64,000 nt of DNA, from NCBI GenBank assembly GCA_922989275.2, contig OV277870.1, positions 34,282,356-34,346,355 on the forward strand. The letters run 5' to 3'. A model generated the notes under the pieces. That model saw only the letters and a program-made list of their open reading frames with translations, was not told the DNA's origin and made no database searches. Both the position numbers and the translations under genes were made by a program. The first letter of the stretch is position 1. Each line of letters begins with the position of its first letter. Positions 19,901 to 25,382 of the stretch are shown here, piece after piece. The stretch comes from Gari tellinella. Lineage: Eukaryota; Mollusca; Bivalvia; Cardiida; Psammobiidae.

Positions 19901-21226
19901 ACAGTACCTTGGATTGAAGAAAAACAAGTTGCCAACCTGTATCGCTTCTATTTTCCACAGGAAAGTCATAGATGAACTGTCCGACATGTTCTGTGAGGTG
20001 GCAGGTAACTTCTATATCAATGATAAGTCTACAGGATCAGTAGTGGGACAGCAGCCATTTGGAGGGACCAGATTGTCAGGTAAGTCATGTCTGCCATTGT
20101 TCTCTACATGACTTAAAAACTTTCCTGCATACAGCAGACAAGAGTTGACCCATTATGCTATAGCCTGGTGTTGGTTTTGAAGACAGGTGACCACTTAAAG
20201 CAGGTTGAAAGTAAAGCAGAATAAGCCCTAAGGCACATTCTGCTTTACTTTCAGCCTGCTTTAAGATACCATCTGCTAGAATATAGAAACTATTTCTTAC
20301 AATGCATATTTATGACTGTATAAATTGGAAAACAATTCTTCAATGGAGGAATGAATCAAAAGGGTAAAAATGTGTATCAGTTGAGTAAAGGATTAACCCT
20401 TAGCCTGCCACTCACGACTATAGCTCCATATGCAAACAGCTTGGATCCGGATGAGACGCCGAGTAACTCGGCGTCTCATCCGGATCCAAGCTGTTTGACA
20501 CTCGGACAACATTTTCAGCAATTTTGAGCAACTTTGAAGCACTTTGAAACTTCAAGCAGACTAGAAATATAGCAGACTACAATTTATTTGGCGGGCTAAG
20601 GCACTTGCTGTTTTCACCATTATCTCTTTTATATCTCAACCAATTCCTATATTGTTATTTCTCCTTAGAATTTTTTCTTTAACACTTTACTAAATAGCCT
20701 CCTTCTAGTTTTGTAAACAGGTGACTACTTAAAGCAGGTTGAATTTAAATCTGATTGTCCCTTAAGGCGCATTATGCTTTACTTTCAGACTGCTTTAAGC
20801 TTCCACCTGATAGAATAAAGAAAATATTCCTTATTGTACATTTTCATGAATATAAAGAACTATTTTCTTCAGCGGAGGAGTAAACTGATTGTGCTAAAAG
20901 GCTTCTATGGGGGAAAGTGTTAAATTTGATTGAATGCATCAGTACCAAGTGAAGATGTAAACTTTGGGCTTTGTTTACGGTTCAGTCATCAGTATCTTGG
21001 TCTCACTACAACATCTTCATTGAAGGGAGACATCTAATTCTGTCAAATTCTTGTGATTTTAAAGGGTTCAAATGTTGCTAAAAGTTTCTATTTATTGACT
21101 ATCTTTTCAGGTACCAATGACAAGGCTGGAAGCCCATTTTACCTGCTGAAATTTGTCTCCCCTCAGGCCATTAAACAGAGTGTGCAGAAAAAGAAGACGT
21201 GGACAAACCCAGCCATGGGTGTCTAA
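1758..21226 (+). CDS. ALDH4A1: Delta-1-pyrroline-5-carboxylate dehydrogenase, mitochondrial (5'-partial, 14 exons)
   Basis: NAD-dependent oxidation of glutamate semialdehyde/P5C to glutamate in the mitochondrial matrix, second step of proline degradation. Exons: 1758-1971, 3012-3059, 3978-4133, 5077-5157, 6928-6999, 9761-9835, 10839-11026, 13205-13278, 14018-14259, 14829-14914, 17424-17490, 17994-18115, 19961-20079, 21111-21226; all introns are GT-AG and all phases join. They encode 552 residues against about 563 for the human protein, and follow it along the whole length. Catalytic residues are present: general base Glu in ECGGKN (residue 303 of the visible part) and nucleophile Cys in GQKCSA (337), 34 apart as in the family. 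ITPFNFTAIGG and WKPSDTAM are the NAD-fold motifs, GNFYINDKSTG the C-terminal signature. No frameshift or lost key residue. The exon with the initiator Met and transit peptide is not found in 1-1757. Very sure. Confidence 0.97.
1972..3011. other. ALDH4A1 intron with worn cores
   Basis: Holds an AT-rich ATATTGCAATA-type stretch (2000-2360), half a core-2 hairpin of family B type (gagccctctgatcagggtctg, near 2480) and a worn core-1 hairpin (agcttatagcaggatggaagtaaagcag, in pieces, 2808-2875). Confidence 0.5.
3012..3059 (+). CDS. ALDH4A1: ALDH4A1 exon, 48 bp
   Basis: Short exon PFDHKRQIAKFHYATE between cttgcag and gtgagc. It joins in phase 0 to QVC upstream and DIIQKAIE downstream, giving the QVCPFDH block (QVSPFNH in human). 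Confidence 0.95.
3261..3467. mobile_element. Family C MITE, complete
   Basis: Perfect 17-bp inverted termini TTAACTCTTTGCATGCT / AGCATGCAAAGAGTTAA around a core-2 hairpin (gcaaacagtttggatccag ... ctaaactgtttg). The terminal TTAA on both sides fits a piggyBac-type target duplication. Lies in the ALDH4A1 intron. Confidence 0.85.
3727..3930. mobile_element. Family B MITE
   Basis: TTAACTCATTGAGCCCTAGT at the left, aatgagTTAA at the right, with a shortened core 2 (gcaaacagtgaagtcc ... ggacttcactgtttg). Confidence 0.8.
3978..4133 (+). CDS. ALDH4A1: ALDH4A1 exon, 156 bp
   Basis: Encodes 52 residues from DIIQKAIENSLEQRKAWD to TTMLGQ; acceptor cataatag, donor gtagga. Aligns with the helical region before the cofactor fold. 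A family B element ends 47 bp before its acceptor. Confidence 0.96.
4198..4398. mobile_element. Family B MITE with near-perfect core 2
   Basis: Hairpin tgcaaacagtgtagaccctg ... cagggtctgcactgtttg around a ggctcctaaggagcc turn; right terminus gaatgagTTAA. Left arm truncated. Confidence 0.8.
4550..4745. repeat. Worn family C element
   Basis: Core-2 arms tttggatccagatgag and ggatccacgctgtttg remain; right end decayed to gggagttaac. Confidence 0.5.
4824..4925. repeat. Isolated core 1 of the A/F type
   Basis: aggtgactgcttag...acttaaagcaaaatgaaag and its complement ending ttttaagctgccacctgtatt; shell not clear. The gctgccacctgta flank favours F. Confidence 0.55.
5077..5157 (+). CDS. ALDH4A1: ALDH4A1 exon, 81 bp
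   Basis: Encodes AKTIWQAEIDSGAELIDFLK then FNTQFAR; acceptor gttacag, donor gtaagg, both phase 0. The AEID.xAELIDF pattern is typical of ALDH4. Confidence 0.96.
5260..6530 (+). mobile_element. Helentron-like element with internal tandem array
   Basis: Starts TTTT/AGCTCACCTGAGC, a potential 5' hairpin with TGTGAGCT, and ends AGGGCCTTCAGGCCCTCTTGTT, a 3' hairpin followed by CTTGTT. The interior is a tandem array (separate entry). The plan of subterminal hairpins, internal minisatellite and no coding sequence fits non-autonomous Helentrons; family assignment is inference. Lies in the ALDH4A1 intron. Confidence 0.6.
5332..6146 (+). repeat. Tandem array, 5 copies of a 161-169 bp unit
   Basis: Copies begin GTGTTTACACTCTAGAGGCC at 5332, 5493, 5654, 5823 and 5986, with a decayed sixth at 6147. 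Each carries tctcaaacttgctcagattg and cctttgaattgctgaaaatg. Confidence 0.9.
6599..6755. repeat. Family A element, left part only
   Basis: TTAACCCTTTCCCCCATA terminus, long arm with ttccttcactgaac and cctagcagatggtag, then half of core 1 ending cagaatgc. Confidence 0.7.
6928..6999 (+). CDS. ALDH4A1: ALDH4A1 exon, 72 bp
   Basis: Encodes EVTQYQPISPNPVETNTLRY then RGLE; acceptor tttacag, donor gtaggt. Corresponds to human QQPISVPPSTNSTVYRGLEG. Confidence 0.96.
7110..7220. repeat. Worn family A right part
   Basis: aacttaaagcaggttcaaagtaaagc followed by the arm ttctcacctatct and caggctatgagg; about 35 bp before the next element. Confidence 0.55.
7259..8822 (+). mobile_element. Helentron-like element, longer copy
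   Basis: Begins AGCTCACCTGAGCACAAAGT then GCTCAAGGTGAGCT, a strong 5' hairpin; ends GGGCCATTATGGCCCTCTTG after tcaggtgagcgatc. The interior repeats an about 320-bp unit (gaaatcttcttgtctgaaa, agctttgatatttggc, tagaggtccttcacatat) with irregular copies. Same ends as the elements at 5260 and 48555. Confidence 0.65.
8900..8980. repeat. Core 2 hairpin, worn
   Basis: gcaaacaatcttgatccag ... ggatcaaaactgttta. Shell not recognisable. Confidence 0.5.
8990..9110. repeat. Worn family F-like remnant
   Basis: Opens agtcaaacccatctattatgaccat, close to the F terminus, and has half of core 1 (ttgagagtaaagcagaaatctccttaagg). Right end lost against the next A element. Confidence 0.4.
9111..9362. mobile_element. 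Family A MITE, complete (252 bp)
   Basis: TTAACCCTTTTCCCCATAGA ... TATGGGGCAAAGGGTTAA with core 1 centred at about 9196. Confidence 0.85.
9489..9739. mobile_element. Family B MITE abutting an ALDH4A1 acceptor
   Basis: TTAAACCCATTGAACCCTAG at the left, caatgagTTAA at the right, core 2 with ggctcctgtaggaaccc turn. Ends 21 bp before the exon at 9761. Confidence 0.8.
9761..9835 (+). CDS. ALDH4A1: ALDH4A1 exon, 75 bp (start of cofactor fold)
   Basis: Encodes GFWAAITPFNFTAIGGHLCS then APAMM; acceptor tgtatttcag, donor gtaact. ITPFNFTAIGG carries the conserved PFN motif near the catalytic site. A family B element ends only 21 bp before the exon, so the branch and pyrimidine region is very compact. 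Confidence 0.97.
9836..10196. other. ALDH4A1 intron, nothing recognised
   Basis: Unique-looking intronic sequence without terminal repeats or cores that I can see. Confidence 0.4.
10197..10330. repeat. Foldback repeat, arms about 45 bp
   Basis: Left arm tgcaataaaacacgggtagt then tgttgagatgc; right arm gcatctcaacaactacctgt then gttttattgca. Loop about 45 bp rich in TTGGCC. Not one of the lettered families. Confidence 0.8.
10510..10714. repeat. Family B element
   Basis: cacttgtcttatgcaaacag arm, core 2 with gggatcctacaggagcc turn, right arm tggaattgtccatttg and decayed end aatgaattaa. Confidence 0.7.
10839..11026 (+). CDS. ALDH4A1: ALDH4A1 exon, 188 bp
   Basis: Encodes GNVVVWKPSDTAMLSNYLVY through FVPADGPLFGNTI to GVNFTGSV plus two bases of a split Lys codon; acceptor ttttctag, donor gtaagg. 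WKPSD binds NAD and the FTGS turn lies in the dinucleotide fold. Confidence 0.97.
11103..11354. mobile_element. Family A MITE, complete (252 bp), long arm first
   Basis: TTAACCCATTACCCCATAAA ... gataaagggTTAA. The core turn is gtgccttaaggcac in both arms. Confidence 0.85.
11580..13112. mobile_element. Family B MITE split by a hAT-like insertion
   Basis: Left part TTAACTCTTTCAAATCC ... atgcaaacagtgtagac; right part resumes with the duplicated tgtagac, then ccgatatcagagggctcc, and ends gttgaaagagTTAA. Without the insertion the element is about 330 bp. Confidence 0.7.
11644..12839. mobile_element. hAT-like element, about 1.2 kb, inside family B
   Basis: Termini (C)AGTGCTCCAGATAAG and TTATCTGGAGCACTG are inverted repeats. 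Flanks gtgtagac / ctgtagac match 7 of 8, an 8-bp duplication typical of hAT. The interior (11900-12370) is rich in CpG and includes MMASSGVGRRKK at 12167 followed by a possible donor gtaatg, perhaps a remnant first exon of a transposase; no transposase domain recognised. Confidence 0.7.
13205..13278 (+). CDS. ALDH4A1: ALDH4A1 exon, 74 bp
   Basis: Completes the split Lys codon, encodes TFKTLWKGVAANLDNYKTYP then RLIG, and ends with the first base of the catalytic Glu codon. Acceptor tacacag, donor gtatgt. Confidence 0.96.
13351..13598. mobile_element. Family A MITE, complete, short arm first
   Basis: TTAACCCATTACCCCATAGC ... tatgggatactgggTTAA; core 1 with gcgccttaaggcgc turn. Confidence 0.85.
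13757..13991. repeat. Family B element, core partly lost
   Basis: gaagagtacacttgtcc and ggactaaacttaattgg arms; right end gggtgaatgggtaa worn from TTAA. Ends 26 bp before the catalytic exon. Confidence 0.7.
14018..14259 (+). CDS. ALDH4A1: ALDH4A1 catalytic exon, 242 bp
   Basis: Completes the catalytic Glu (E split 1/2 across the intron), then CGGKNMHFVHPSAHIDNVFH and GFEFSGQKCSALSRMYVPES, ending IDKN at gtatgt. It holds both the general base and the nucleophilic Cys. Acceptor ctttcag; a family B element ends 26 bp upstream. Confidence 0.97.
14389..14639. mobile_element. Family B MITE, complete (251 bp)
   Basis: TTAACTCTTTCCTCCCTGAA ... ctagggttcaaaggGTTAA. Core 2 is nearly perfect: acaaacagtgaagaccctga ... 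cttcactgtttg. Confidence 0.85.
14640..14801. repeat. Family C element, worn
   Basis: ccactgcttttatttctcaa arm, core 2 with tcaaacagttttgatcctga, right end aagggattag. Abuts the B element and ends 27 bp before the exon at 14829. Confidence 0.6.
14829..14914 (+). CDS. ALDH4A1: ALDH4A1 exon, 86 bp
   Basis: Encodes SFERCKSYLEHAKKSPTIKV then LAGGSCDD plus two bases of a split Ser; acceptor tttttag, donor gtaagt. Corresponds to human SFARIKKWLEHA...LAGGKCDD. Confidence 0.96.
14940..15109. repeat. Family B right part
   Basis: gagccctctgatcagggtct, then gttcttcacaggtgcactg and cactagggac ... gaaTTAA. Its terminal TTAA is shared with the A element that follows. Confidence 0.65.
15106..15568. mobile_element. 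Family A MITE (outer) carrying a second A insertion
   Basis: Left 28 bp TTAACCCATTACTCCACAAA..TATGCCTT and right part cgcctcttatgtatccctcc join exactly as in the intact copy at 11103, with TTAA at the joint. Right end tggggtaacgagttttaa. Confidence 0.85.
15134..15374. mobile_element. Family A MITE (inner), 241 bp
   Basis: TTAACCCATTACCCAATAGC ... tagggaaagggTTAA inserted in the outer A. Core turn gcgccatatggcgc. Confidence 0.9.
15569..16124. other. ALDH4A1 intron, nothing recognised
   Basis: AT-rich unique-looking sequence with one 71-residue open frame that has no recognisable domain and no splice signals. Confidence 0.4.
16156..17156 (+). mobile_element. Helitron/Helentron-like element, 1.0 kb
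   Basis: Starts TATTATACCCCCACCACTAG, a CCCCACCACTAGTGTTGGGG hairpin; ends with hairpin ATCACCTTTAGTGAT followed by AGCAGTTCTAG and a host T, the CTAG end expected of Helitrons. A second start-like copy begins at 16447. Between 16720 and 17045 there are about three 150-bp tandem units (ttcttgaaaactattcatga, gacagaattatgcccc). No long ORF. Confidence 0.6.
16691..16746. repeat. Short TTAGGG/CCCTAA tract
   Basis: ttagggttagggttaaggta then ggttagggttagtgttaggg and taaccctaaccc, a small inverted telomere-motif patch inside the Helitron-like element. Confidence 0.8.
17424..17490 (+). CDS. ALDH4A1: ALDH4A1 exon, 67 bp
   Basis: Encodes (S)KGYYVQPTILESSDPKEKL then MQE; acceptor gtattttag, donor gtaaga. 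Joins in phase to EIFGP downstream. Confidence 0.96.
17640..17790. repeat. Family G MITE, left part
   Basis: CAGAGCTCCAGATAAGGGGA terminus, atggtgttactgttcattag, half of the tcattagaatcgtct hairpin; right end lost. Confidence 0.65.
17994..18115 (+). CDS. ALDH4A1: ALDH4A1 exon, 122 bp
   Basis: Encodes EIFGPIVTVYVYPDNKYKET through SPYALTAAIYAED plus two bases; acceptor gttacag, donor gtaagt. EIFGP is the conserved ALDH motif whose Glu contacts the nicotinamide ribose. A family F element starts at intron position +8. Confidence 0.97.
18123..18255. mobile_element. Family F MITE, 3'-truncated, touching a splice donor
   Basis: (T)AGTAAAACCTCTCTATTACG start after TA; core 1 in the F form (acttgcttaaag variant: gactgcttaaagcaaggtgt) with a shortened turn; ends after gtcacctgtct. 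Starts at +8 of the intron after exon 17994-18115. Confidence 0.75.
18428..18679. mobile_element. Family A MITE, complete (252 bp), long arm first
   Basis: TTAACCCATTACCCCGTAAA ... attgggtaatgggTTAA; core 1 near 18590. Confidence 0.85.
18712..18924. mobile_element. Family C MITE, complete (213 bp)
   Basis: TTAACCCTTTGCCTGCTGGT ... ccgcaggataagggTTAA; core 2 with agattcagatcagacacc. The outer arm has cagacgacaatttcgaagcagacgac in two pieces, a motif shared with family D. Confidence 0.8.
18950..19025. repeat. Family C left fragment
   Basis: ttactctttgcaagttagt, gtgattacctttgcaaacac; stops in the core. Confidence 0.5.
19026..19554. other. ALDH4A1 intron, nothing recognised
   Basis: AT-rich intronic sequence with a CpG patch near 19270-19330 (cgccacgacgtcgttaaaat). 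No feature supported. Confidence 0.35.
19555..19690. repeat. Foldback repeat, arms about 60 bp
   Basis: Left arm gtgttaataatttattggat ... gtcgttttagaaaatgataaa; right arm tttatcgttttctaaaagac ... ccaataaattatcaacac. Turn at ctcggcaaagcctcg near 19615. Confidence 0.85.
19961..20079 (+). CDS. ALDH4A1: ALDH4A1 exon, 119 bp
   Basis: Encodes (Q)KVIDELSDMFCEVAGNFYIN then DKSTGSVVGQQPFGGTRLS; acceptor ttccacag, donor gtaagt. GNFYINDKSTG and QQPFGG are near-invariant in ALDH4. Confidence 0.97.
20145..20396. mobile_element. Family A MITE, complete (252 bp)
   Basis: ttgacccattatgctatag ... gagtaaaggaTTAA, short arm first; core 1 near 20225. Its right TTAA is shared with the next C element. Confidence 0.8.
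20393..20600. mobile_element. Family C MITE with private arm variants
   Basis: TTAACCCTTAGCCTGCCACT start; the core arms gcttggatccggatgagacg and cgtctcatccggatccaagc are perfect complements although both differ from the usual ctgatcagacg. Right end worn (gcgggctaaggc). Confidence 0.75.
20679..20923. mobile_element. Family A MITE, complete (245 bp)
   Basis: TTAACACTTTACTAAATAGC ... tatgggggaaagtgTTAA. Confidence 0.8.
21111..21226 (+). CDS. ALDH4A1: ALDH4A1 terminal coding exon
   Basis: Encodes (G)TNDKAGSPFYLLKFVSPQAI through KTWTNPAMGV and stops at taa 21224-21226; acceptor cttttcag. The C-terminus differs from the human DWSYAYMQ-type end but has similar length. Confidence 0.96.
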
Positions 21227-21715
21227 CTGTGAAAGCTATAAACTCTATACGACCAGTCTATAGACTCTCTAGTACCAGTCTATAGATTCTATACTACCAG
21301 TCTATAGACTATACAACCAGTCTATACTGTAAATCCTTTCAACATTACTTAACTTTCGTCTGCTAAAAGCCTGAAACAAACTGTTCAGATTCTGATAAGG
21401 AACTGGGTTAAGTTGGGGACTGATCTGGATTTAAACAGTTTGCAAAGATCTTTCCCACAGGCCTACAGTATTAAAAGGGTTACAGCAAATACTGAAGAAA
21501 ATAGACAAACAAACTTAACAGACTTGTCTTCACATTCTCAACTTGTTTGTGAATGATCAATGACTGAGAAACCTGTAGATCTCTGGATAGGATGGCAGGT
21601 CACTGGTCAATGCAGAACAAGAGTAATGCAGACAGCTCCTTTAGGATTAAGCTACAACAGGTCTTATTGTAGACCATCAGTAGGACTTCATTTTGAATTG
21701 ACGCTTTGAAACAGA
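21227..21715 (+). other. Probable ALDH4A1 3' UTR with a short tandem repeat
   Basis: The stretch directly after the stop has about four copies of a roughly 20-bp unit containing ACCAGTCTATAGACT (21249-21328), then mostly unique AT-rich sequence with one worn core-2-like stretch at 21375-21445. No AATAAA is seen within the first kilobase, so the transcript end is uncertain. Confidence 0.45.
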
Positions 21716-21756
21716 TTGGACAGAAGTTTTGATACTATATTTAAGCAAGACATTTA

Positions 21757-21989
21757 TTTGTCTGAACACATTTATTGTTTGATTTATTACTCCACTACAG
21801 AAAGTAGTTCAACTTTATACTGTCATAATATTGATCATAGGAAATATTTCTATAACCAAGCAGATAATAGCATAAAGCAGGCTGAAAGTAAAGCATAATG
21901 TACCTTAAGGTGCATTCTGCTTTACTTTCAACCAGCTTTAAGTGCCACCTATCATACTACTAGAAACAGGCTATGGGGTAATGGATTAA
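21757..21989. mobile_element. Family A MITE, left end worn
   Basis: Long arm first (ttactccactacagaaag), core 1 with gtaccttaaggtgc turn, right end tatggggtaatggaTTAA. Confidence 0.75.
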
Positions 21990-22187
21990 GAGGCATTTTT
22001 TCTGTTTTTACTAGGATGCCAGCATGTGCTAAGTTTTATCCGCTTTCATTTGGGTATGTGTTTTTATTGCTTTGGATTTATCTTACATAAGAGTGAAGAG
22101 CTGTTTTTGATAGAGTGAAGAGTGCTATTTTATGATTTGACTAACATCATATACATGTTATCATGTTGTCAATATTTACAGTGAAAT

Positions 22188-22382
22188 CAGGGTTGCATAT
22201 AAGAGAAGTACAGTGAACAAATCTAACATTTTCTCACTCATTTCAGTTTCAAATCCTATGATGTCACTACTCATTAGAATCGTCTGGAAAAGACGATTCT
22301 AATGAGTAGTGGATACCATAGGTTTTGGAGAAAAAAACAAATATTTTAGTTTTTGAAATACTCCTCTTATCTGGAACTCTGT
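22188..22382. mobile_element. Family G MITE
   Basis: Hairpin tactcattagaatcgtctgg / agacgattctaatgagtagt near 22290; left end worn, right end cctcttatctggaactctg. Confidence 0.7.
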
Positions 22383-22737
22383 GAAACCAGACTTTAGAAG
22401 TTATTTTACTTTAGCCATTGAACAAACGATGAATGTCTGTAACTGTTTGTATGGTCCATGAATCTCAATTTACACCTTATATATTCTGATATTAATCAAT
22501 GTTTATTGTACATTCAAACTTGTGATATGTGACCACCATAAGAAATGTGTCTTTGATACAAATTAAGATTTAATGCAGGACAAAGATAAAGCAAAAGGCT
22601 TGTTTATAAGCTTTCTACTTTACTTTCAGCCTGCTTTAAGCATCCACATGTCTGGATGCAGGAAAGGCTTCCTATGACCTGTTACTGATAGAAGAGTGAA
22701 GAGTCATTTCATTTCTAGGCGGAATAAGTAAAGGAGA
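22383..22737. other. Intergenic sequence with a worn core 1
   Basis: Core at 22565-22655: aatgcaggacaaagataaagc and complement ctttcagcctgctttaagc; rest not classified. Confidence 0.45.
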
Positions 22738-22929
22738 AGGGCTCCAGAAAAGAGGGATTAAACTGAACAAATCCAACATTTTCTCACTCATTTTAGCACC
22801 AAATGCTATAGTGTTATTACTCATTAGAATCGTCTCAAAGAGACGATTCTAATGAGTAGTAACACCATAGAGTTTTATGCAGAAATAAAGATTTTAGTTT
22901 TTGAAATACCCCCCTTATCTGGAGCCCTG
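22738..22929. mobile_element. Family G MITE, complete (192 bp)
   Basis: AGGGCTCCAGAAAAGAGGG ... cccccttatctggagccct; perfect hairpin ctcattagaatcgtctc / gagacgattctaatgag. Confidence 0.8.
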
Positions 22930-23111
22930 GACTAAAGGAATACATATGAGGGAATATGTTAAAGCCACCCATGTATCTTTGAAGTGGTTGCTGAACCAAG
23001 AATTGAATCATATTGCATAATGTTGTTAATCTTTACTGATATTTATAAAAGAATAAACAAGATTTTGTTTGCTTACTTCACTTTTGATTGTTGATTGTTG
23101 ATATATACAGT
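22930..23111. other. Intergenic spacer, no repeat recognised
   Basis: Contains the candidate poly(A) signal at 23052 and a repeated ttgattg motif; nothing else. Confidence 0.4.
23052..23057 (+). terminator. Candidate polyadenylation signal AATAAA
   Basis: First clear AATAAA downstream of the ALDH4A1 stop that is followed by a T/GT-rich stretch (ttttgtttgcttac, then repeated ttgattg). It would imply a 1.8-kb 3' UTR running through several A and G elements, so an earlier non-canonical site is equally possible. Confidence 0.25.
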
Positions 23112-23396
23112 TTAACCCTTTCCCCCCCCCCCCCCCCCCCCCATCATAGAAGTACCTTTAAGGACATTTAATTTGTTCCTTCACTGAAGGAAATAATGCA
23201 GGAAATATTTCCCTAAAACTTTCTGTTAGGATATAATAGAACCATGAGCAGGCATTTCTATGAGAATTACAGTCAAAACTGGATAGTTAGAACTTGCATT
23301 AGTTCGAACATACAAATATTTCTTATGTTGCATATTCCTTACTGTTTGAAACAGACTATTTCCTTCAGTGGAGGAATCTATGGTGTACAGGGTTAA
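23112..23396. repeat. Family A element with no core and a poly-C terminus
   Basis: TTAACCCTTT followed by C21 (23122-23142), long arm on both sides (ccttcactgaaggaaa; tatttccttcagtggagg) and end tacagggTTAA. The hairpin core is gone. Confidence 0.65.
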
Positions 23397-23466
23397 ATAA
23401 TTGTAATTATTAGTCAGTAGAATGCATTTTTGATTTAAGAAATTGCTCAAGATATCAGCATTTATC

Positions 23467-23570
23467 AACTCCAGATAATGTGAAATATTAAATATTTTTC
23501 AACCAGTGGCTATGATGTGACCACTCACTAGAACTGTCTCTGTCATAACATAGGGTTTGGTGGAGACAGG
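23467..23570. repeat. Family G fragment
   Basis: aactccagataatgtgaaat, then gctatgatgtgaccactcac; right end lost. Confidence 0.5.
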
Positions 23571-23605
23571 AAGGAAAATAGGTTGAAATGTTCAATTTAC
23601 TCAAT

Positions 23606-23842
23606 CTTATCCCATTCCCCCATAAATATGCCTGTTTAGCTCCTATCATTTATTCCAATCACTGAAGAAATCAGTTCCCTTTTATACAGTCATGAATATG
23701 TATCATAAGAAATATTTTCTATAATCTTGCAGATTATAGCTTAAAGCAGGATGAAAGGAAAGCAGAATGTGCCTTAATTTCAACCTGCTTTAAGTGATCA
23801 CCTTTCTTCAAAACTAGGAACAGGCTATGGGGTAATGGTTTA
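23606..23842. mobile_element. Family A element with shortened core
   Basis: cttatcccattcccccataa start, long arm first; core lacks the right gcattctgctttac half; end tatggggtaatggtttat. Confidence 0.65.
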
Positions 23843-23881
23843 TCTGGAGCCCTGCTATTTACTTTGTTTTCTTATATCTAC

Positions 23882-24057
23882 AAGGCACCAGATAAGAGGG
23901 GTATTTCAATAACTAAAATCTTTATGTCTGCATTAACCCTATGGTGTGACTACTCATTAATCTATTTTAATGAGTAGATCTAGTTACTCCATAGGATTTT
24001 GTTCCAGCATGAGGGAGAAAATGCTGTATTAATTCTACTTCCTTTTATCTGGACCAG
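23882..24057. mobile_element. Family G MITE
   Basis: aggcaccagataagaggggt ... ccttttatctggacc; core shortened to tactcattaatctattttaa then tgagta. Confidence 0.65.
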
Positions 24058-24134
24058 TGACCTTATTTATTTTCAATCAAATTATCGAAATTGATCTTGC
24101 CTGTAACTATTTTGATCAAACGAGAAGCATGCAT

Positions 24135-24360
24135 TAACCCCTTTACTGCAATGATGTCATCTGCTTTATAATACACTTTCTACTTGCTTTTATTTATATT
24201 TTTTTTACAATAAAGATTATGATATTCCAAATAGGAAATTTGATTAGTTAAATTTCCTCTACAGTTCTATCTGGAAACTGAGCAGAAGTTGCATTATGCA
24301 GGATCAAAACTGTTTATGAATAAAGTTCAATAAACATTGTACTCAGGGTGAAGGGATTGT
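24135..24360. repeat. Worn family C element
   Basis: ATTAACCCCTTTACTGCAAT start and gggtgaagggatt end; core 2 only as ggatcaaaactgttta. Confidence 0.45.
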
Positions 24361-24839
24361 GGTTTTTAAAAAACTAAGGGAGATAATCAATTAATCATTA
24401 CTATTGGTAAATTATAGTTAGTTCTCTTATAAAGGCCTTATTATTTTACAGTGTGTACTGAGATTATATAGATGAGATAAATAGAATATGAAGTGGGATC
24501 TTGATTTACTTAAATTTTTAACATTGTAGGGTAGGTTTAGATAGATAGATAAATTTATTTCAACATAGAATGTACAGTAACATGGCAATCTGTTATCAAA
24601 AACATACACAGTAAACAATAAGCAACAATATGTATGATTTAATACAGCCATATCACTCAACATTATATGCCAAGGATTACACAAAAAAGAGTAAGAAATA
24701 CTCTTATTTCCATTGTGGTCCTTGTGGTTTAAGAAGGATAAGATTATTTTTTCTAATTCAAACAAAACTGAATACAAACAAATCACAATAGGATATAGAA
24801 AATATGAGTGTATGAGTGGTTTTCTTTGTAGTTAGAACC
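24361..24839. other. Intergenic, possible retroelement tail
   Basis: A short GATA microsatellite (24538-24550) is followed by AT-rich sequence (aaatttatttcaacatagaa), a layout seen at LINE tails. The minus-strand 119-residue open frame has no domain that I recognise. Confidence 0.25.
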
Positions 24840-25075
24840 CAAGAAACACCTTTTAGCACATTCAATTTATTCCTCCACTGAAGAAATTAGTTCCAATTTA
24901 TACAGTCATGAATATGTACCATAATAAATATTTTCTATATCCTAGCATATTGTAGCTTAAAGCAGGTTGAAAGTAAAGCAGAATGTGCCTTAAGGCACAT
25001 TCTGCTTTACTTTCAACCTGCTTTAAGTGGTCACCTATCTTCAATGCTTGAACTAGACTATGAGAGAATGGTTTC
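24840..25075. mobile_element. Family A MITE, ends worn
   Basis: Long arm first, core 1 perfect (ttaaagcaggttgaaagtaa ... tttactttcaacctgcttta), turn gtgccttaaggcac. Confidence 0.75.
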
Positions 25076-25382
25076 AACATAACTAATGGCAAACAAATTG
25101 CAATAAGATATAGAAAACAATATTGGTGGTTTTGTTTGAGTTTAACTCAACATCAGTTCTTGGCATACAAATGTGTATGTTAGAAACAATCATGTGCTTC
25201 CCCTCCCAACCTATACTTAGATTATATAGAAGACGTTTATGGTATTTGGAACTGTATTTTGGTATCTTTTATGTTTTGTTAATTATTCATAAGAGGTGTT
25301 TTACTACTCTATTCTAGCTTGTAGTATGAAATAAGCCCCAGTCCGGATCCATACTGGAAATGTCAGTGTAAACGGACTAAAG
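25076..25382. other. Intergenic, nothing recognised
   Basis: Unique-looking AT-rich sequence. Confidence 0.4.
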
